A stretch of DNA of 64,000 bases from Candidatus Nitrosotalea okcheonensis (GTDB lineage Archaea > Thermoproteota > Nitrososphaeria > Nitrososphaerales > Nitrosopumilaceae). The notes below the pieces were generated by a model. It saw only the letters and a program-made list of their open reading frames with translations. It was not told the DNA's origin and did not search any database. The stretch covers positions 1,611,559-1,675,558 of the forward strand of contig NZ_LT841358.1 of assembly GCF_900177045.1 (NCBI RefSeq). Reading direction: 5' to 3'. The translations under genes and the position numbers were made by a program. Shown here piece by piece: positions 1-7,748 of the stretch (the stretch's first letter is position 1; every line of letters starts with the position of its first letter).

Positions 1-27
1 GAAATTCTGAAAATTTCATTATAATAG

Positions 28-57
28 GGTTCTGTCGAGTTGACGGGTGATAAATAA
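28..57 (+). repeat. Terminal inverted repeat, left end of TnpB element copy 1
   Basis: The first 17 bp are identical to the reverse complement of 2413-2429. With two mismatches the match continues to 30 bp against 2400-2429. Confidence 0.85.
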
Positions 58-65
58 TTTGGGCA

Positions 66-835
66 TCATTTCTTCCCTACAACCAACTTGCTTCCATCCA
101 CTCTCAGGATTAGTGGCGTGCCCACGTTCCCGTTCACTGCTTCTTCTGAAAGCCCTCTGGGATGGCAAAACCTACTCCACCCCTTGTAAGATATGTTCAT
201 GGATGCAATTACATCCCTGTCCATCGTTCTCTTACAATTAATGCACAATAATTTTCGAAGTTGAAACCTGTCCTCTTGGAGTCTATCTCCGCATGTTGGA
301 CAGAGTTGGCTTGTGCGTTTAGGATCTATGAAACCAACAGGAATTCCTTCCCATTCTGCCTTGTATTGTATCTGCCTTTGCAGTTCGTAGAACGACCATG
401 AGTTTAATTTTCTGCGATACTTGTTTCCCTGCCCATTTCCCTTTCTGTATAGTTTACGGATTCCTTTTAGATCTTCCAGCACAATCATTGATTTTGTATC
501 CACTGCCCTTGATACAATATCTTTTGATATTTTGTGGAGATATTGTTGTATGCGTCGTGACCTTCGATTGCCCAACCTCTGCTGAAAATGTTTCTTTACT
601 CGTACATCAAATCTTTTGAATGATGACATGACATGTGAGGTGTTTTCCTTTATTGACAGTAACTTGTTGGTCTTGTACATTATGGATTTTTCTCCGTCAA
701 ATGTTGTTATGTTTCTCAGGTTTCTGTCAATTCCGATTACGTTTTCTGGAATGATTTGTGTTATCTCTTTTCTGACTGAGATTGAGACAGAGTTTGGTGT
801 TATCACAAATGATCTTGGTTCTACACTAGTTAATT
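66..835 (-). pseudogene. tnpB: TnpB C-terminal part, disrupted by an IS
   Basis: This is the downstream part of a TnpB RNA-guided nuclease gene. It carries the RuvC-like segments: GIDRNLRN with the first Asp, LEDLKGI with the Glu, and RDVIASMNI with the last Asp. Between the Glu and the last Asp it has a four-Cys zinc finger (CPTCG...CINC). It aligns nearly end to end with the intact copy at 16937-18133. The reading frame runs out of the IS and no native start is left, so this half cannot make a full nuclease. Its stop lies 9 bp from the inverted repeat, so almost the whole element is coding. Confidence 0.9.
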
Positions 836-1961
836 GAGACTTGGGCATAAACATTTCATAAAATATTCTAATTACCAAGCATCAATCGGATGGATCGTGG
901 ATTATTTCCCAGAATACAATTGTAGTATATGACAACCTGATACACAAAGACGCACATAAGTAAATATGATGATACGTTGTTGTATCCAGATACAGGAGAT
1001 GTTGATATCCCAAATGTTTCCTTGATGCTACCAAACAATGGTTCAATAGATACACTTCTACTATGATGTATCTTCCGACCTTTTTTGGATTTGTAAAATA
1101 AAATCAATTCCAGTCTTTCACCTCTTGTATGCCTGTACCTTCGTACCGGACAAACTAACCTTGCACCTCTCTGTCTTGTATACTCGTACAGCTCATGATC
1201 ATCATACCCCTTGTCAGCAACAATATATCGCATATCAGGAAGATATTCTACAAGATTTTGATACTCTTGATTATCTTGTATGTTTGCAGTTGTTATGCCA
1301 GCAGACAGTGGAACTATTAGTTTTCCAGTACTGCATGTCATGTGTAATTTGTATCCAAATATCCATCCACGTGTTCCAGAGAATCCCCATTTGGCATCAG
1401 TATCAATTCCGGATCGTGGAAGATGTCCTGATATCATATGCTTGCGATGCCAAACATGACCATTTTTTGCACGTATCATGGAACTATCAATGGATGTTAT
1501 GGTAGAATCAGCAATTTTTTCTGACACAAATCTTCTTCCCATGATACCAATGATGTTCTGGACCGGCATAACCTTGAATCTTCGGTCAAATGTTCTTCTG
1601 TCTGGTAATGTGTACAATCCACATGATCTCATTATTTTCTTGTTGTGTGTTACAGAAAAATAATGATGCAGGCAATTGTTTGATGGAATTCTAAACCATA
1701 TTCGCACAATGTAGCAGCGAATCATTGTACAAGTAGAATACACATATGGTCTTCCCCTTTTGTCAATATCATCATACAAAGATAGCAAACCTATCAAATG
1801 CAAAATGCCAATAAGGAAGGATTCTGATTGAATCTTGCTGAGGATTTCTTTCTTGATATGCATCTTGACAATGAATATCTGGCAAGGAGATCCAAAGCAT
1901 TTTCCATTAAATTAATTTTGGAACATGATCAAAATATGCCTTGGAATTGTGCCCAACCCTC
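836..1961 (-). mobile_element. DDE insertion sequence nested in tnpB
   Basis: The IS is about 1.12 kb and holds one transposase. The ends share GAG-N2-TTGGGCA-Y-AA in inverted orientation (left end at 836, right end at 1961). The tnpB sequence AGTTAATTGAGA occurs on both sides (828-839 and 1962-1973), so the target duplication is 8 bp (AGTTAATT) if the IS starts at 836, or 12 bp if it starts at 840. The interrupted TnpB residues Ser-Gln-Leu-Thr appear in both halves, which confirms the insertion. Confidence 0.85.
868..1863 (-). CDS. DDE transposase (IS4/IS5-like)
   Basis: The 331-residue protein has the three acidic residues of a DDE transposase: Asp126 in TSIDSSMIRAKNG, Asp217 in VADKGYDDHELYEY, and Glu274 in SIEPLFGSIKETFG. 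The last has the usual Glu-x6-Lys spacing near the C terminus. An N-terminal helical region precedes the catalytic core. It would cut and rejoin the ends of its own IS. The frame is intact and the protein has the usual length for IS5-type enzymes, so the IS may be active. The exact IS subgroup was not determined. No second copy is present in this window. Confidence 0.9.
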   Translation of the reverse strand: MHIKKEILSKIQSESFLIGILHLIGLLSLYDDIDKRGRPYVYSTCTMIRCYIVRIWFRIPSNNCLHHYFSVTHNKKIMRSCGLYTLPDRRTFDRRFKVMPVQNIIGIMGRRFVSEKIADSTITSIDSSMIRAKNGHVWHRKHMISGHLPRSGIDTDAKWGFSGTRGWIFGYKLHMTCSTGKLIVPLSAGITTANIQDNQEYQNLVEYLPDMRYIVADKGYDDHELYEYTRQRGARLVCPVRRYRHTRGERLELILFYKSKKGRKIHHSRSVSIEPLFGSIKETFGISTSPVSGYNNVSSYLLMCVFVYQVVIYYNCILGNNPRSIRLMLGN

Positions 1962-2417
1962 AGTTAATTGAGATACAGTATACTCGTTTAGTTTGACCAA
2001 GAACTTGTCACCGTTTGAGATTGGAAACGAGAGCAACATGCCTGTTATCTTGAAACCATAACATGAAACAAGATATGGTTTTGACACATATGGAGATTTT
2101 GGTGTTCTTCCTTTTTTCATGTCTTTTTTCATTTGTGTAAGCCTTCCTGCTGCCTGAGATATTGCAGTTAATTTGTAGTATGATAGTATTTTGTAATTGC
2201 CCAGTTCCTTGTATGATAACACTGATAGTCTTTTCATGGTTGAACAATTGTTTGCTATTCCAATTCTTATACAGTCATTTACCATTTGCCTGAATGTTTC
2301 CATCATGGACAAAAGTTGAGGTTGTGATTGATATGACTGTTTTATACATTTGGTTGACAATGATGCCCTGCATAGTTGTGTTTTGATGTTATTTATCGTT
2401 TGTTTATCACCAGTCAA
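1962..2417 (-). pseudogene. tnpB: TnpB N-terminal part, disrupted by an IS
   Basis: This is the upstream half of the same tnpB gene as 66-835. It begins at a TTG inside the right terminal repeat and matches residues 30-155 or so of the intact copy, including the segment SPYVSKPYLVSCYGFK. The native sequence ends at Ser-Gln-Leu-Thr; translation then reads about ten unrelated residues into the IS before a stop. The product would lack every catalytic residue. Confidence 0.88.
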
Positions 2418-2429
2418 CTCGACAGAACC
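2400..2429 (-). repeat. Terminal inverted repeat, right end of TnpB element copy 1
   Basis: Inverted partner of 28-57. It contains the TTG used as the apparent tnpB start. It is followed directly by the second TATAATAG duplication. Confidence 0.85.
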
Positions 2430-2437
2430 TATAATAG

Positions 2438-2863
2438 CAAAGTATAAAGCTCAGAACTTTATACTATTAAGCATGAATCAAGAAAAGATTCCTGTAGCTG
2501 AACACAGGAAAACCGCTAGAGCCGCTGATTCTAAATTCTTGTAAATGTTGCTAACAAAAAACTATTTTTTTCCTACCAATAAATTATTTCCAACAACTTG
2601 CAACTGTTCTCTAGTTTCAAAACCCAAATCTATCATGTTTTAGTTTTTCAATAATTATAACAAACAATGACATTCGCTGATCAAAAGATCGACAGATCTA
2701 TAAAGCGGGTTCTGGGAGTCTTGCAAAGACATGGAAAAATTTGAACAATGGTGGAAAGGTTTGGTTAAAGAACTTGAAGAAGATATAGAAACTATGTCCA
2801 GTATCAAATAAAACCGCCAAAGCCTAGAAAGATATATTCAGATCTTCATGCATTTTTCTAAAT
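2438..2863. other. Intergenic stretch with only micro-ORFs
   Basis: No confident gene is visible. Two overlapping plus-strand frames at 2667-2744 (25 aa) and 2731-2811 (26 aa, rich in Glu, Lys and Trp) could be one short gene broken by a frameshift. A 23-aa frame lies at 2473-2544. None has a clear ribosome binding site. The segment may be a gene remnant next to the mobile element. Confidence 0.3.
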
Positions 2864-3022
2864 TTAATGTGTACACTGACAGTCTACAAGTTTTGTGTCA
2901 AATGTACAGTCATGTGGGCCATCTGACCTGGCATCGGTGGGAATTTTTTTCATGCATTCACCATGGCGGCCTTTTCTGCAAAACCAGCAGATTGGGTTGG
3001 TGGCAGTCTTATTGCATTCCAT
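2864..3022 (-). CDS. Small Cys-rich putative zinc-binding protein (52 aa)
   Basis: The 52-residue frame starts with MECNKTATNP and contains a CWFCRKGRHGEC segment, then a DGPHDC motif, and ends CQCTH. The paired Cys/His spacing suggests one or two metal sites. No named family is recognised. It lies 10 bp downstream of the C2H2 protein at 3033-3206 on the same strand, so the two probably share a transcript. The high density of Cys and His in one frame is the main argument that it is real; there is no strong ribosome binding site. Confidence 0.6.
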   Translation of the reverse strand: MECNKTATNPICWFCRKGRHGECMKKIPTDARSDGPHDCTFDTKLVDCQCTH

Positions 3023-3032
3023 GATATTTCAT

Positions 3033-3206
3033 CTAAAAGATGGTTACATCCCCAGGTGCAGAAGAATGACTGTTTGTATCCTGGTGGAATTCGACAAATT
3101 CCTTGTGCGCAATTTCTTGGTGTTTTCTCAACTCTTCAAGATTCTCAAACACATTGCTGCACAGGTAGCACTTTGGCTTGTGCTGATCTACCATTGACAG
3201 TACCAT
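3033..3206 (-). CDS. Small C2H2 zinc-finger protein (57 aa)
   Basis: The protein has one clear C2H2 finger: CYLC, twelve residues, then His-x4-His in the segment LRKHQEIAH. This is the single-finger layout seen in many small archaeal proteins, which may bind DNA, RNA or protein. The start is ATG at 3206 or the internal ATG at 3194; an in-frame stop lies just upstream of 3206. The tail after the finger is short, polar and without predicted structure. The Cys-rich gene at 2864-3022 follows 10 bp downstream. The metal site is seen; the biological role is unknown. Confidence 0.7.
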   Translation of the reverse strand: MVLSMVDQHKPKCYLCSNVFENLEELRKHQEIAHKEFVEFHQDTNSHSSAPGDVTIF

Positions 3207-3251
3207 GATGTCTTATTTGTCCGTCTGTCATACTTGAATCTTTTTTTGGTG

Positions 3252-4169
3252 TCACTGGACTGGAGTAAACCACTCTGAGAATCGCTCATCTTTTCCTCTT
3301 GATGCCTCATAAAAGGCATGTTGCAATTTTCGGGTTATATCTCCTACTTTGCCGTCTCCAATGGTAACATTATCAATTTCTGACACAGATTTTACCTCAG
3401 CCGCAGTACCTGTCATAAAGACCTCGTCTGCTATGTACAAGTCCTCTCTGTCTATTTCTCTTTCAGTAATTACAAGTCCCTCTTGTCTTGCTATCTTGAT
3501 TACACTGTCCCTTGTTATTCCATCTAGTATGCCGGCATTTAGTGGAGGCGTTGATATCTCGCCCTTGTTTACAATGAAAATATTTTCTGCACTTCCTTCT
3601 GATACTTTTCCATGATAATTCAACATGATTGCCTCATCATAGCCATCTCTTAGGGCTTCTACCCTAGCTAGTGCAGCGTTTGCATAATTTGATGCAGCTT
3701 TTGCCTGCATTGGTTGTGACCTGGAATCTATTCTAAGCCAGCTTGATACTTTACATCTTGCTCCATGTATCTTTCCTGCACTGGATTCACCAGTATTCCA
3801 CTCCCAACAGGCTATTGCAACTTCCACCTTGTTTGGAGTTGGTGTAAGGCCCATTACTCCGTGGCCATAATATGCAATAGGCCTGATGTAGCATTCCTTG
3901 AGTTTGTTTGCATTTACTGTCTTGATTATTCCATCAGAGATCTCTTTTTTAGAATAGGGCATTTTCATTGAATACATTTTTGCAGACTTGAATAATCTTT
4001 CTACATGTTCAGGTAATCTGAAGATCATTGGTCCCCTTGGAGTATTATAACACCTAATTCCCTCAAATATTGCGGTTGAATAGTGCAAAGCATGTGTCAG
4101 GACATGGACCTTTGCATTCTTGTATGCAACAAGTTTTCCATTCATCCAAATCTTGCCCTGCTCTTTCAT
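3252..4169 (-). CDS. ilvE: Branched-chain amino-acid aminotransferase
   Basis: This PLP fold-type IV enzyme transfers the amino group between glutamate and the 2-oxo acids of Val, Leu and Ile, the last step of branched-chain amino-acid synthesis. At 305 residues it has the usual IlvE length. It shows the early segment ALHYSTAIFEGIRCY, the PLP lysine Lys157 in QAKAASNYANAAL, and the class IV signature around residues 178-200 (EAIMLNYHGKVSEGSAENIF). The ATG start leads directly into the typical WMNGKLV motif. It is transcribed away from the small membrane protein gene at 4276. It stands alone, not in an ilv operon. Confidence 0.95.
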   Translation of the reverse strand: MKEQGKIWMNGKLVAYKNAKVHVLTHALHYSTAIFEGIRCYNTPRGPMIFRLPEHVERLFKSAKMYSMKMPYSKKEISDGIIKTVNANKLKECYIRPIAYYGHGVMGLTPTPNKVEVAIACWEWNTGESSAGKIHGARCKVSSWLRIDSRSQPMQAKAASNYANAALARVEALRDGYDEAIMLNYHGKVSEGSAENIFIVNKGEISTPPLNAGILDGITRDSVIKIARQEGLVITEREIDREDLYIADEVFMTGTAAEVKSVSEIDNVTIGDGKVGDITRKLQHAFYEASRGKDERFSEWFTPVQ

Positions 4170-4275
4170 ACCGTGGGATGGAACTCTGGTAATTTAAAGA
4201 ATAATAAAAATCACAAAATATCGATATCTGGAGGAACTGTTGTCTTTAAATCACAGAAATCCATAACCTTCCATT

Positions 4276-4482
4276 ATGCCACAGCCTGTACTCTCACTTG
4301 TTTCTGTTGTCTTGTTTGTAATTGGTATTGTGGGAAATGGATTTGAGATGAGAAAAATTCGCATGGCTACAGAAGGGCAGCCTAATCCAAAGAATGTGTT
4401 TCTTGATAAACGCAACTTCAAGTGGTATGCGTTGATTGGTGTTGCCCTTGTGCTCTGGGCAATCAATGGTGCCTATACGTGA
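4276..4482 (+). CDS. Small two-helix membrane protein (68 aa)
   Basis: The 68-residue protein has two hydrophobic segments (about residues 4-22 and 50-66) joined by a polar loop with several basic residues, so both ends are likely on the same side of the membrane. No enzymatic motif is visible and no named family is recognised. It is divergent from ilvE, 106 bp away. Its Thr-x-x-Gly-Gln-Pro-Asn-Pro loop suggests a conserved small protein rather than a chance frame, but function is unknown. Confidence 0.6.
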   Translation: MPQPVLSLVSVVLFVIGIVGNGFEMRKIRMATEGQPNPKNVFLDKRNFKWYALIGVALVLWAINGAYT

Positions 4483-4536
4483 TCTATATAGATCATCTCT
4501 AAATATTTCCTGATCGTATACAACGTAGTGCGTGTT

Positions 4537-4622
4537 ATGGGTAACGCCGGGCTAATTCTAGATAAAGAGGCCCAAGAATAAACCCACTTTGACATCCTAC
4601 AGGTATAGGCTTGTAGGGGTCA
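4537..4622 (+). other. Short 14-codon ORF followed by a hairpin
   Basis: An ATG at 4537 opens a 14-codon frame ending at 4581. About 10 bp later a stem forms between GACATCCTACA (4591-4601) and TGTAGGGGTC (about 4612-4621). The arrangement recalls a leader peptide or a small structured RNA upstream of the basic peptide gene at 4686. Nothing beyond the sequence supports this. Confidence 0.25.
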
Positions 4623-4685
4623 AATGTTCTAAAATTTTCTCATACCAAAGATAAAAATCATGGTACATTTGTCTGAAAACTAGAT

Positions 4686-4760
4686 ATGGTTGCTAGAAAG
4701 ACAGGAAAACACAAGCGCAAGGCAGACCAGCGTGCCACTCGCAGAAAAAGAAAAAAGTAG
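4686..4760 (+). CDS. Tiny highly basic peptide (24 aa)
   Basis: The 24-residue frame MVARKTGKHKRKADQRATRR plus KRKK is more than half Lys and Arg. Such composition is typical of nucleic-acid-binding or ribosome-associated micro-proteins; L41e, a 25-residue basic ribosomal peptide, is an analogue in style only, and no homology is claimed. It sits alone between a small membrane protein and aspartokinase. It is preceded by an AT-rich stretch with no clear ribosome binding site. The frame is short enough to be chance, but the unbroken basic composition argues for a real gene. Confidence 0.5.
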   Translation: MVARKTGKHKRKADQRATRRKRKK

Positions 4761-4814
4761 AACAGCCGTTGTAATTTTATAAAATAAAAATTATCTCGCT
4801 GGTATTATTTTTTG

Positions 4815-6230
4815 TTAAACAAACTTTATTTTCGATCTCTCGGCGTGGACTGTCCTGATTGCTTTCTCTATGCTATCTCCACTATCTTCAATCACTATGA
4901 TGATTCGAGATGTTTCCTCCTGGGCATCCATGTTTAATATGTTCAAGCCTGCCTCGCCTATTCTAGAGCTTGCCTTTGATGCAACCTGTTGCACACGCCA
5001 CATCTCGTCTCCAATCAAGGTGATAACGCCCCTGTTGTAAGTTATCGATGCCAAAGAATCAAATCCCAGAATATATCTTTCGTTGCGCTTGACATAATCA
5101 CCGTCTAGAAATAATATCCTGGTAAACTCTATGTCATCTTTTGTAAATGGAGACAAGACTACAAACTCACTGTATCTCTTGTCCCTGTCAAGTGAATGGA
5201 ACAATCTTTCAGATGCATCTTTCTCAATTCTAACGATGGAACAATTTTTCTTTCCAGTGACTATCTTGAGTGGATGGCCGTTTTTTTCACTGGGTTTTCG
5301 TTCAATTGTTGTAATGTTTTCAGGCTTGCCCATATCAGTAATTATTATTGGTATCTCTACGCCATTTTCTACAATCTCCTTTATTGCAATCGGATCAAGA
5401 ATCTTCATTCCAAACATCCCTGCAATTCTTGCCTCGTTGTATGAGAGGCTGGTGATGCTTTCCAGTTCTTCCTTGACTAGTCGTGGATCTGCGGACAGTA
5501 CCGCACTATCTTTTTCAAAGTCTATTCTGGTGTTGTATTTTTTGTTAAAAAGAATTCCAAGATCAGCTGCAGTTCTATCAGAGCCTCCTCTCTCATAAGT
5601 TGTTTCTATCCCATCTACCGTCTTTCCGATAAATCCTCCTATTGACAAGACATCGTTTTTTTCCAGCAACTCTTCCACTTCTTCCATTCTTTCTGATGAC
5701 TCGGAGGCAAGAAAGTTTGCCGATTCCAAGTTATTATCTGTGATTATGGGCCATATGTCAAATGGAATGACTTCGGATTTTATGCCAGAACTTTTCAGGA
5801 CATGGTTCATTACGTGAGACATTAAAATTTCTCCAGAATATGCAAGCAACCTTGCCCTGGTTTCATTGGCAAACTCTCTTTTTTGTAGAGTTTCTGACAA
5901 AACAGTTCTAGCTTTTTCAAGAAAAAGATCGATGGTTTTGTTACAATCCTCTTGCAGTGTCCTGTCTATCGTTTGAACAATTTTTTGATATGGTTTTCTC
6001 AGAATTTCTGTATCTGGTTTTTCTCCTCTTTCTGCTCTACGCCCAATCTCAAGCGCAATATCTGTAAGAGATCTTTGTTTTTCATTGTATACTGTAAGAG
6101 GAGCAGAAAAGACCGTGATTACCTTGGAATTTTTTTTCAACTCGTTAATCCTTTTGATTATGGTGGGTATCAGTATGCCATCAACGCCCACTGCACTGCC
6201 GCCAAATTTTGAAATGACTAGATTTTCCAA
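4815..6230 (-). CDS. lysC: Aspartate kinase
   Basis: The enzyme phosphorylates L-aspartate, the first step towards Lys, Thr, Met and Ile. At 471 residues it has an N-terminal amino-acid kinase domain opening with ISKFGGSAVG and carrying ERGGSDRTAADL around residues 215-225. The C-terminal part (about 320-471) fits two ACT regulatory domains, including NRGVITLIGDEM and IGEAGLNILNMDAQE. The ACT domains imply feedback control by an end-product amino acid. No other pathway gene is adjacent. It is transcribed leftwards with a 125-bp gap upstream of the gene end at 6356. Confidence 0.93.
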   Translation of the reverse strand: MENLVISKFGGSAVGVDGILIPTIIKRINELKKNSKVITVFSAPLTVYNEKQRSLTDIALEIGRRAERGEKPDTEILRKPYQKIVQTIDRTLQEDCNKTIDLFLEKARTVLSETLQKREFANETRARLLAYSGEILMSHVMNHVLKSSGIKSEVIPFDIWPIITDNNLESANFLASESSERMEEVEELLEKNDVLSIGGFIGKTVDGIETTYERGGSDRTAADLGILFNKKYNTRIDFEKDSAVLSADPRLVKEELESITSLSYNEARIAGMFGMKILDPIAIKEIVENGVEIPIIITDMGKPENITTIERKPSEKNGHPLKIVTGKKNCSIVRIEKDASERLFHSLDRDKRYSEFVVLSPFTKDDIEFTRILFLDGDYVKRNERYILGFDSLASITYNRGVITLIGDEMWRVQQVASKASSRIGEAGLNILNMDAQEETSRIIIVIEDSGDSIEKAIRTVHAERSKIKFV

Positions 6231-6355
6231 AACTTGGTTATCTCTCTTCTGGTCCTTCTATAAAGTATTGGGTATTTTTTATGGTCGCACTAATTCCAAC
6301 TGTGCAAATCATGTACATTGTCTTTAGAGTGCTGATTGATTTTTCAACAAAATAA

Positions 6356-7372
6356 CTAGGCCAAGAAATTTTTTATCAAATCTGATGCCTTTTTTGACCC
6401 ATCAAAAGGTTGAGGGTTTCTCTTCTCATCAATTTTTTTGCGTATCAACCTGTCAAGATTGAAAATATCACCATATGTGTATCCAAGTTCTCTTGCATTC
6501 TCTTCTTGCTCAAAATGACCTTTTATAGGAATGAATATTCCAGGTGTTCCGTAATGCCTTGATTCATCTATGGTAGATTTTCCAGCAAGTGAAACTACCA
6601 AGTCTGACGCAAATATTATTTCATGTAAATTATTTACAAATCCTAAATTTCTAATATCTTTATGATTTATCTTAAATGAAGGACCACTCACAATAACAAT
6701 CTCACAGTCGGGGCTAATTTTTGGATATATCTCAAGAATCTTTTCAATCAAAAATCTACCAGAATCTGTTCCACCTATGCTTACAACAATTGTTTTTTTA
6801 TGGAATGCATATTTTTCCCGTAATGATTCACGTGACTGTGATGTATTTCGTACTATTGGACCCACCCTTGATAAGTTGCCTTCATTTTTGCCATTTTCTG
6901 GCAAAATCACAAGATCACATTTTTCAATTATTTTTTTCATTGACTTGTTCATCTGTCTTTCAATGATTGAGCCAATGCCTTTTGCAAAACTTGTCTTGAG
7001 TATGTCAGTTACTAAGATGGTCTTGATTCCCATCTCCTGAGCCACTACTAGCGATGCAAAATCCTCGTCACTTGCAACAACTCTTGGATGATACATCTTG
7101 AGTATCTCGGATGAAATTTCTTTACATTCCTTGTAGTAGGAATAATATTTGAAGAGCCACTTGAGTGGTTGTCGTAGTATTCCATTCTCAACCTGAAACG
7201 CTGGAGGCATGTACAGGTCATCAGCATCAAAACCATTCTGTGAAATAAGTGTAGAGCCAGCTCTGCCACTCACAAATCTCTTTGATATTCCATCAAGGTT
7301 ATACGATATGGCCACATCGCGCGTGGCATGTCCAAGCCCTATGGGGCTTGAGAAAAAAACTAGGTCTACCAT
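6356..7372 (-). CDS. MurG-like glycosyltransferase (GT28 type, GT-B fold)
   Basis: This 338-residue protein has the two halves of a GT-B enzyme. The N terminus carries the glycine-rich GLGHATRD motif seen in MurG-type proteins. The C-terminal half has VVSIGGTDSGR, then SLAGKSTIDESRHYGTPGIFIP and HFEQEENA, the typical nucleotide-sugar site of the GT28 C-terminal domain. Archaea lack peptidoglycan, so the acceptor is unlikely to be a MurG substrate; lipid or protein glycosylation is more plausible. It is transcribed towards lysC. Acceptor and donor cannot be read from the sequence. Confidence 0.8.
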   Translation of the reverse strand: MVDLVFFSSPIGLGHATRDVAISYNLDGISKRFVSGRAGSTLISQNGFDADDLYMPPAFQVENGILRQPLKWLFKYYSYYKECKEISSEILKMYHPRVVASDEDFASLVVAQEMGIKTILVTDILKTSFAKGIGSIIERQMNKSMKKIIEKCDLVILPENGKNEGNLSRVGPIVRNTSQSRESLREKYAFHKKTIVVSIGGTDSGRFLIEKILEIYPKISPDCEIVIVSGPSFKINHKDIRNLGFVNNLHEIIFASDLVVSLAGKSTIDESRHYGTPGIFIPIKGHFEQEENARELGYTYGDIFNLDRLIRKKIDEKRNPQPFDGSKKASDLIKNFLA

Positions 7373-7460
7373 ATCTTCAATTCTATCTGGATGTGATTTC
7401 TCTATTTTTTATTTTGGATGATTCTCAAAGTTTAAATCTATTTTAATTAGGAGCTTGCTT

Positions 7461-7535
7461 GGGTTCATAGTCCAGGTCGGTTATGACGTCGCCCTTACAC
7501 GGCGAAGATCCAGGGTTCAAATCCCTGTGGACCCA
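7461..7535 (+). tRNA. tRNA-Val (anticodon TAC)
   Basis: All four arms fold. The acceptor stem pairs GGGTTCA with TGGACCC (one G-T pair). The anticodon stem TCGCC/GGCGA encloses loop CTTACAC with anticodon TAC. The T arm is CAGGG-TTCAAAT-CCCTG. The discriminator is A, no CCA is encoded, and no intron is visible. Confidence 0.95.
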
Positions 7536-7748
7536 TACTTACATACGGTATGGATACCCCTCAAAAAAATGACCAAGTTTCCCATTTTTGGACAATGACA
7601 ATTTTTGAAATTTCTGCCAGAATTATTTTTTTGACAATGTGGTACTTGATACCATTTCCTGCATTTTTCCAAGATCTTCTGGTGTTGCATTCTGACGTCC
7701 TTTTTTATTATGTAAGAATTCCCTGATGATGTGAAAACTATGGATCCA

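Larger units (their letters stand above)
20..2437. mobile_element. TnpB-only element, copy 1, with TIRs and 8-bp TSD, split by an IS
   Basis: The element runs from 28 to 2429. Its ends are inverted repeats starting GGTTCTGTCGAGTTGAC, perfect for 17 bp and 28 of 30 bp overall. It is flanked on both sides by the direct repeat TATAATAG (20-27 and 2430-2437), which reads as an 8-bp target-site duplication. The only cargo is a tnpB gene on the minus strand, split by a later DDE insertion sequence at about 836-1961. Removing that insertion and one duplication leaves about 1.27 kb, close to the 1255 bp of the intact copy at 16906-18160. IS200/IS605 elements normally have neither terminal inverted repeats nor target duplications, so mobilisation by another transposase in trans is inferred. 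Confidence 0.85.

Noticed and set aside
2667-2811. Two overlapping micro-ORFs of 25 and 26 codons
   Set aside because: They could be one frameshifted gene, but both are too short and lack a motif or ribosome binding site.
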